Assembly (NCBI GenBank): GCA_037355855.1
Contig: CM074765.1
Location: forward strand, 2,728,001-2,792,000
Reading direction: 5' to 3'
Length of the DNA: 64,000 bases
Origin: Pseudo-nitzschia pungens
Taxonomy: Eukaryota > Bacillariophyta > Bacillariophyceae > Bacillariales > Bacillariaceae
Made by a program: the position numbers and the translations under genes. Shown here piece after piece: positions 59,161 through 64,000 of this stretch. The notes below the pieces were generated by a model. The model was not told the origin of the DNA. It worked only from the letters and a program-made list of their open reading frames with translations, and did no database searches. How positions within the stretch are numbered: the stretch's first letter is position 1; each line of letters opens with the position of its first letter.

Positions 59161-59890
59161 ATCAGGGCTGCTAAGAGTTGGGGTATGTAAATCTGGTACA
59201 AATCCTACTTGAGGGGCCTAGCATCCTTTTTAGTAGCATCCTGTTTAGTATCACCTTTTTGGTTCTTCAGTTCCGTTCTTATCTTAGCATCCTGTATATC
59301 TTATAATACAGGGCTGCTAAGAATTGGGGTATGTAGATCTGGTACAAATCCTACTGGAAGGGCCTAGCATCCTGTTTAGTATCACCTTTTTGGTTCTTCA
59401 GTTCCGTTCTTATCTTAGCATCCTGTATATCTTCTAATATAGGGCTGCTAGTAGGAGTTGGGGTATGTAGATCTGGTACAAATCCTACTTGAAGGGCCTA
59501 GCATCCTGTCTAGCATCCTGTTTAGTATCACCTTTTTGGTTCTTCAGTTCCGTTCTTATCTTAGCATCCTGTATATCTTATAATACAGGGCTGCTAAGAA
59601 TTGGGGTATGTAAATCTGGTACAAATCCTACTTGAAGGGCCTAGCATCCTGTCTAGCATCCTGTTTAGTATCACCTTTTTGGTTTTATAGTTCCGTTCTT
59701 ATCTTAGCATCCTGTATATGATCTTATATTATATGGCTGCTAAAAGTTGGGGTATGTAAATATGGTACAAATCCTACTGGAAGGGCCTAGTATACTGTCT
59801 AGCATCCTGTTTAGTATCGCCTTTTTGGTTCCAGTTCCGTTCTTATCTTAGCATCCTGTATATCTTCTAATATACTAGGGCTGCTAATGC
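59160..59890. repeat. Tandem array, period about 140-150 bp, LTR-like
   Basis: Five units, each with GGGCTGCTAAGAATTGGGGT, TCTGGTACAAATCCTACTTG, CCTAGCATCCTGTTTAGTAT and CCTTTTTGGTTCTTCAGTTC. The order of GGGGTAxGTA, TGGTACAAATC and TAGCATCC matches the antisense of the copia LTR (near 34270-34340), suggesting an origin from an LTR fragment. Confidence 0.75.
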
Positions 59891-60396
59891 TAGTAACTGA
59901 TGAACCAAACGGTAAAATAAATCCCTAAAAAACAAGGGAATTTAAATGTGACCGATTTATCCAATGGTATTAGGTAAAACAAATCCCTAAAAAACAAGCA
60001 AAATTAAAACACATCCAATGATAATAAATAATGCGAAAGTGTAGTAATAGTAGTGGTTTTTAATGAAAAATTGGCAATAATACGAAAGTGTAGTAGTACT
60101 GGTTTTAAATGAAAAATTGGCATTAAATAGAGGCACTGATCGCGAAAACAACTCCACTACCCCCCCGAGGTCCAATTACGGTAAGGTTTAACCTTACTCT
60201 CGATTGCATTAAAAGTTATGATAAGGTTACCACCACCGGTCGCAATAATTTTTAAAACAAGTCCACTGAAGCGATGCGCTTCGGATACGAGCACTTCAGG
60301 GGACATAATTGCAAACATACCGTACAGGAATCCAATATCCTTACGGAACCGTAGTGGGACAAGTGCTAATGTTTATTTTCCATCGAACCCGTAGCA

Positions 60397-61035
60397 ATGT
60401 CAACAAACACAAACGCCGTCCAAGTCCTGACCAACGAAATCGAGGGCCTTGTATTCGAAGAGACGGAAACAGTAGGCGCCGACAAATCGTTGGTAAATAA
60501 TGAAACAACACGGACGAAAGAAGTAGAAGATGAAGTGGTGAAAGAAATCCGATACGAAAATGTGTGGAAAAAGATGGATGGTAGGGCCCGCATTGGGGCC
60601 AAGAAGCTGTGGGACGATCTGTTCGGAGACCAAATGCCCTGTGCTGTCAAGAACGCGCGTCTCGATTTTCTCTGTGTTGTCGCTTATTGCGGAGATGAAT
60701 TGGTGGCTGTTTCGACAGTTGTTCCTGAGATGAGCAGTGTCATTTTTTGCAACGTTGGGTGGTTTCGGTGTGTTGTCAAGGAAGAATTTCGAAGAAAGGG
60801 TATCTTCACCCAACTCTTGCTTCGCGCGAAGAAAGCGCTGGAGGAATGGTCGTTAGAGAGTCCTCTCGAGAGTGTTACGGCTCTAGGGGCCGTGTTGGAG
60901 TTTTCTTTTGATGGAAAAAACATGAACAACAAGAATCCAGTTTGGACCGAAACAGGATTAACAATAGTCGGTTACACTTCGCAAGGTATTCAGATTAGAA
61001 TCGCCTGGCTAAAAGATGCCCGAGTTGAATATTAG
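60397..61035 (+). CDS. GNAT-like N-acetyltransferase
   Basis: 212 residues, ATG at 60397, no intron. The N-terminal 60 residues are acidic and not conserved. The middle contains LCVVAYCGDELVAVSTVVPE, and FRCVVKEEFRRKGIFTQLLL (about 125-145) followed by AKKALEEW. The RRKGI stretch fits the R/Q-x-x-G-x-G/A acetyl-CoA pyrophosphate loop, though the second Gly is replaced. WTETGLTIVGYTSQGIQIRI is the final beta segment. It should transfer acetyl from acetyl-CoA to an amine; the substrate is unknown. The final 70 bp plus 3' flank are duplicated downstream. It is host-like in composition and intact. Confidence 0.65.
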   Translation: MSTNTNAVQVLTNEIEGLVFEETETVGADKSLVNNETTRTKEVEDEVVKEIRYENVWKKMDGRARIGAKKLWDDLFGDQMPCAVKNARLDFLCVVAYCGDELVAVSTVVPEMSSVIFCNVGWFRCVVKEEFRRKGIFTQLLLRAKKALEEWSLESPLESVTALGAVLEFSFDGKNMNNKNPVWTETGLTIVGYTSQGIQIRIAWLKDARVEY

Positions 61036-61156
61036 GCCTGATTGATAAAAAATCAAACATTAGTCGGTTACAATTCGCAAGGTATTCAAATTAGAATCGC
61101 CTGGCTAAAAGATGCCCGAGTTGAGTAGTAGGCCTGATTGATAAAAAATCAAAGTC
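60965..61156 (+). repeat. 96-bp tandem duplication of the GNAT 3' end
   Basis: TAGTCGGTTACACTTCGCAA (60965) recurs at 61061 with few changes, through GCCCGAGTTGA(G/A)TA and CCTGATTGATAAAAAATCAA. The GATTGATAAAAAATCAA part is itself a small hairpin at the gene end. Confidence 0.9.
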
Positions 61157-62092
61157 GCCTCTGCTAGGACTTCACGAGAGCTAAGATTGGTTGGAAGTGA
61201 ACCCTCCTCTTCTAGCTATGAAAGCAAAATAACAAGTCGAATCACTAGTTTGTAGGAGTGGTCCTCATGAACAATCTCTATTTCAACCTGGTTACTGGAA
61301 TGTTCAAACAAAATCAAGTGCACACCATACAAGAATGCAAATAGGACTCTGATGGTGTCTACGTCTCTTTTTGCCAACTCATTTGTGTAAAGATATTTGT
61401 CTGTCGACAATAGAGATAAGGAGGCAAGAGCAGTAACAACAGTACAGCACGGAGTGCTGGCAAATAGTGAGACTACAAAGGATACTGTTCAAACACTGTT
61501 GCATATACCATGAGAACACTAGCTACCACTCTAGAGATATGTTAGAGATGTCAAGTATCGATGCCGGGCATGATGTGTTCTTTTAGAGGTTTAAACTGAG
61601 AGTATTCCGAAGAGTGAGAGCTCGGGGGCGCTCGGAACGCAAATACGACAAACGAAGTCGAAGGGAACGCAGATAGGGTATTTCGGGTCGAAATCTTTCG
61701 GACGGTACGCAAATAGGGTAAAAAACGGAAATGGGGAGAAATCCGGTACGCAAATCTGGTAATGAAAACAGATGATACTTCCCGCTCTATCCACATATCC
61801 AGTAATGTAGTAATTTAATCATCCACAACTTCCCTTTTTAGTCTCCATCCAAGTGTTGTCCCATTTTTCCATTTTTTCTTCTTTTTTCCCTTTGGTCCCT
61901 TCGATGTCCAAAAAATTGTCTTTCACTTCTTCCTCTCTCCCCGTCTCCTCCCTGTCTCCTCTCCGTCTTCTTCTTATTTCCCACCCGTCTCTGTTGCTTC
62001 ACGATCAATTTTTTTTCTTCGTTCTTTGTAATGAGTAAACCTTAACTGCCACCATATTAATTTGGACGTCTTGTCCCTTTTTTTCTGCAACC
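61157..62092. other. Intergenic region with spaced CGCAAAT repeats
   Basis: No gene. Between 61637 and 61775 four similar words occur: CGCAAATACGA, CGCAGATAGGGTA, CGCAAATAGGGTA and CGCAAATCTGGTA, spaced about 30-45 bp. They could be binding sites or a decayed repeat. 61850-62030 is a pyrimidine-rich leader before the next ATG. Confidence 0.45.
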
Positions 62093-62941
62093 ATGGAACG
62101 ACGTCAATCAAATCTGTGTCAACTTCAGGTTGACCCTGGACGATTGCGACGTTCGTCACTCGATACTTTTCACATTATTGACCAGCCTTTGGCCGATTGG
62201 CCAATTGCTCTTTATGTTATCGGCTCTACGGGTACAATATATTCAATAACTTTCACATCTTCGTGTACGATTATATGCAATTGCCCAGATTCCCACCCGA
62301 CCTGCAAACATATCCTATTTCTCCTTTCTCTCATTGGATTCCTCCCGCAGCCCGGTGTCACATATGTTGATATTCAACGTGCTCAAGAGACGATTAGGCA
62401 GTTATCACCATTCGAACATTTGGATCCAAAGACGAACTATCTTTGCTTCCGTTTGGTAACAGATGATATCTGCCGAGTTTGCGGTGTGTGTCAGCCGCCA
62501 CACCCCAAATGCACTACTTATTTCTGTAATAGATGCTGTGAACTGTTGCATGAGTATCATTGTATTGGGAAATCAAAGTGCGTTATTTGCCAACGCAAGT
62601 GGAAGCCGTACATCTTGAGTTATGTCAATACATACCCAAATGTAGCTCACGTGCTTATGCGGAACGGAATTCCTTGGTCATTCAGAACGACACGCTTTGG
62701 ATATACATGGGATGGGACAACTTCCATATCTCGATATAGGTCGATTGCTGCGAAACCTGTTCATTTTTCGAAGAAATCAAGTCGGCGCCTACCCTCTTCT
62801 TCCCGTCACCATTTTGGTACGGACGATGACTCGAGTAATCACTTATCCCTCAACACACCTACTCCCCCTACTCCCCCCGTTGCACCTACCGGTTTCGACC
62901 CAGATGTGCCATCTCCCCCCTCGCATGTGGTTTCGCTATGA
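62093..62941 (+). CDS. SWIM zinc-finger protein with a second Cys-rich domain
   Basis: 282 residues from the ATG at 62093. About 60-80 hold CNCPDSHPTCKH, a clean CxCx6CxH SWIM finger. About 125-170 form a Cys/His-rich block (CRVCGVCQPPHPKC, FCNRCCELLHEYHC, KCVICQRKW), possibly a RING-like double-zinc fold. The C-terminal 70 residues are Ser/Thr/Pro-rich and disordered. SWIM plus RING-like pairs occur in some ubiquitin ligases, and SWIM alone in MULE transposases; no DDE transposase is present here, so a host gene is more likely. Single exon, intact. Confidence 0.7.
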   Translation: MERRQSNLCQLQVDPGRLRRSSLDTFHIIDQPLADWPIALYVIGSTGTIYSITFTSSCTIICNCPDSHPTCKHILFLLSLIGFLPQPGVTYVDIQRAQETIRQLSPFEHLDPKTNYLCFRLVTDDICRVCGVCQPPHPKCTTYFCNRCCELLHEYHCIGKSKCVICQRKWKPYILSYVNTYPNVAHVLMRNGIPWSFRTTRFGYTWDGTTSISRYRSIAAKPVHFSKKSSRRLPSSSRHHFGTDDDSSNHLSLNTPTPPTPPVAPTGFDPDVPSPPSHVVSL

Positions 62942-63054
62942 TAACTGATATGGTGTAAAAAATATCACTTAAATAATTATTAGTTCTTTGTTACGATGAT
63001 TTATGTGCTTCGATAACGTTGTTTCTGTCTTTTTTGTTCTAATACCTTATTTGT

Positions 63055-63185
63055 TTGTTTTCTTTGTGTCGAAAACGGCTTGATTCTTTGTCACTATCAG
63101 TTGAATACAAGAATCTTTATCTGTCACGTCTACTACTCTCTCTGGGGCGGACCGTGGTGATGATCGATTTTTCTGTTTTTCGTTA
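63055..63185 (-). pseudogene. Decayed duplicate of the 3' end of the adjacent SR-like gene
   Basis: 63060-63180 resembles 63235-63360: GTCGAAAACGGCTTGATTCT against GTCGTAAACGGTCTGATTCT, and GTCTACTACTCTCTCTGGGG against GTCTACTACTCCCCCTTGCC. It lies just beyond the stop codon of the intact copy, indicating a local tandem duplication of about 175 bp, now diverged. Confidence 0.7.
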
Positions 63186-63213
63186 CGACGCTTTGAGTTT
63201 TTGGATAACGTTT

Positions 63214-64000
63214 TTATCGCTTTCTTCGTTTCTTTTCTCTGCGTCGTAAACGGTCTGATTCTTCTTCACTATCTGTTGAATCAAAGTATCTTTGACGTCT
63301 ACTACTCCCCCTTGCCGACCGCGGCGGTGATTGATTGCGGTCTCTCCTGTACCAATTGCTCTCGTAATCTCTTTCTCGGTTTGATTCGTTTTCGTCAAAT
63401 TCTTGGTGATTTTCATCTCGTCTGTTGCGTGACCTATCTATAGATCTTTCTCTTTCTCTTTCTGGTTCTTGGTGACTGTTGTCTTCATCTCTTCCTCTAA
63501 ATGTATCCCCTCCTCGGTCTCTTCGTCCTTCTTGTTCTTGTTCTACAGATCTCTCTCTTTCTCGGTCACTTTCCTGGTCCCGGCTTCGTCTGTTGTGTCC
63601 TCTCTGTCGTTCTCGTCCTTGTTGTTCTTGTTCTACAGATCTCTCTCTTTCTCGGTCACTTTCCTGGTCCCGGCTTCGTCTGTTGTGTCCTCTCTGTCGT
63701 TCTCGTCCTTGTTGTTCTTGTTCTACAGATCTCTCTCTTTCTCGGTCACTTTCCTGGTCCCGGCTTCGTCTGTTGTGTCCTCTCTGTCGTTCTCTAGATG
63801 TGTCGCCATCCCGTCTGTTGCGTAGCCTCCTTGATGCATCTCCATTTATTTCCTGTTCCCGATCTTGTCCGTTGCTTCGTCCGTTTCCGTGGTCTCGATC
63901 CCGTCTGTTGTGTCCTACATCTATCCCTCCGTTATGATACGTTCTGTTCTGTTGTTCATATCTATCGCCGGGTGATCCTCTCTCTCTGTCTGTTCTCCTT
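63214..64000 (-). CDS. SR-like Arg/Glu/Asp/Ser-rich protein, 3' part (5' end outside window)
   Basis: An open minus-strand frame runs from the right edge (64000) to TAA at 63214-63216, at least 261 codons. Composition is dominated by Arg with Glu, Asp, Ser, Gln and Asn (NRRSRDQESDREREREIC-like runs). The middle contains a 30-residue repeat in about three copies (QEQQGRERQRGHNRRSRDQE...), encoded by the 90-bp DNA repeat. The tail reads DSTDSEEESDRLRRREKKRR. Such RE/RS-rich segments are found in spliceosomal and mRNA-processing proteins of the nucleus. With no folded domain in view, the family cannot be named. Confidence 0.75.
   Translation of the reverse strand, partial: RRTDRERGSPGDRYEQQNRTYHNGGIDVGHNRRDRDHGNGRSNGQDREQEINGDASRRLRNRRDGDTSRERQRGHNRRSRDQESDRERERSVEQEQQGRERQRGHNRRSRDQESDRERERSVEQEQQGRERQRGHNRRSRDQESDRERERSVEQEQEGRRDRGGDTFRGRDEDNSHQEPERERERSIDRSRNRRDENHQEFDENESNRERDYESNWYRRDRNQSPPRSARGSSRRQRYFDSTDSEEESDRLRRREKKRRKR
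63541..63810. repeat. 90-bp tandem repeat, three copies, in the SR-like gene
   Basis: TTCTACAGATCTCTCTCTTT recurs at 63541, 63631 and 63721, with nearly identical 90-bp units between. The length is a multiple of three, so it adds 30 residues per copy without breaking the frame. Confidence 0.95.

Noticed and set aside
62093..62941. MULE transposase because of the SWIM finger
   Set aside because: There is no DDE domain upstream and no inverted termini; a second zinc domain fits a host protein better.

Overview
This is a transposon-dominated eukaryotic window, most likely from a pennate diatom or a close stramenopile. That assignment is an inference. It rests on Ty1/copia elements with the protease motif ELDSHADT and gag layouts I associate with diatom CoDi elements, short GT-AG introns, and a few compact, nearly intron-free genes among nested repeats. 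Nothing bacterial (operons, ribosome binding sites) is visible, and I recognised no tRNA, rRNA or CRISPR.

Layout. 1-3.0 kb holds repeat and copia remnants. 3.3-7.3 kb (minus) is a long kinesin-14-like gene. About 8.6-38.3 kb is a very large, dead Helitron-like region. Its Rep/helicase reads on the minus strand from 37.0 to 11.9 kb and is cut into four exon-like pieces by three inserted DNA transposons. It is flanked by a broken Ulp1-type cysteine protease gene (plus strand, 8.6-11.2 kb) and an unrecognised gene (minus, 37.5-38.3 kb). Removing each insertion plus one target-site copy restores the Helitron frame at all three junctions. The largest insertion (22.3-35.7 kb) contains a 12 kb copia element, which itself contains a 2 kb non-LTR-like element, so nesting is four levels deep.

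38.5-41.3 kb carries two LINE 3' ends (one with an intact RNase H). 41.3-43.5 kb is a decayed Ty3/gypsy pol. 43.5-45.5 kb holds a palindrome and Stowaway-like MITEs with TA duplications. 46.1-58.5 kb is a G-rich satellite split by a second copia element with apparently identical LTRs but a scrambled interior. 58.5-60 kb holds gene-fragment and LTR-derived tandem repeats.

60.4-64 kb returns to host-like genes: a GNAT-like acetyltransferase, a SWIM zinc-finger protein, and the 3' end of an Arg/Glu/Ser-rich (SR-like) protein with 90-bp tandem repeats, running off the right edge on the minus strand.

The points of most interest are the Helitron with a Ulp1-like protease and a novel companion gene, the in-frame restoration at three different target-site types, a gag-UGA-pol arrangement, a non-autonomous element sharing a LINE 3' tail, and two composites whose inverted repeats interleave (a-b-a'-b').
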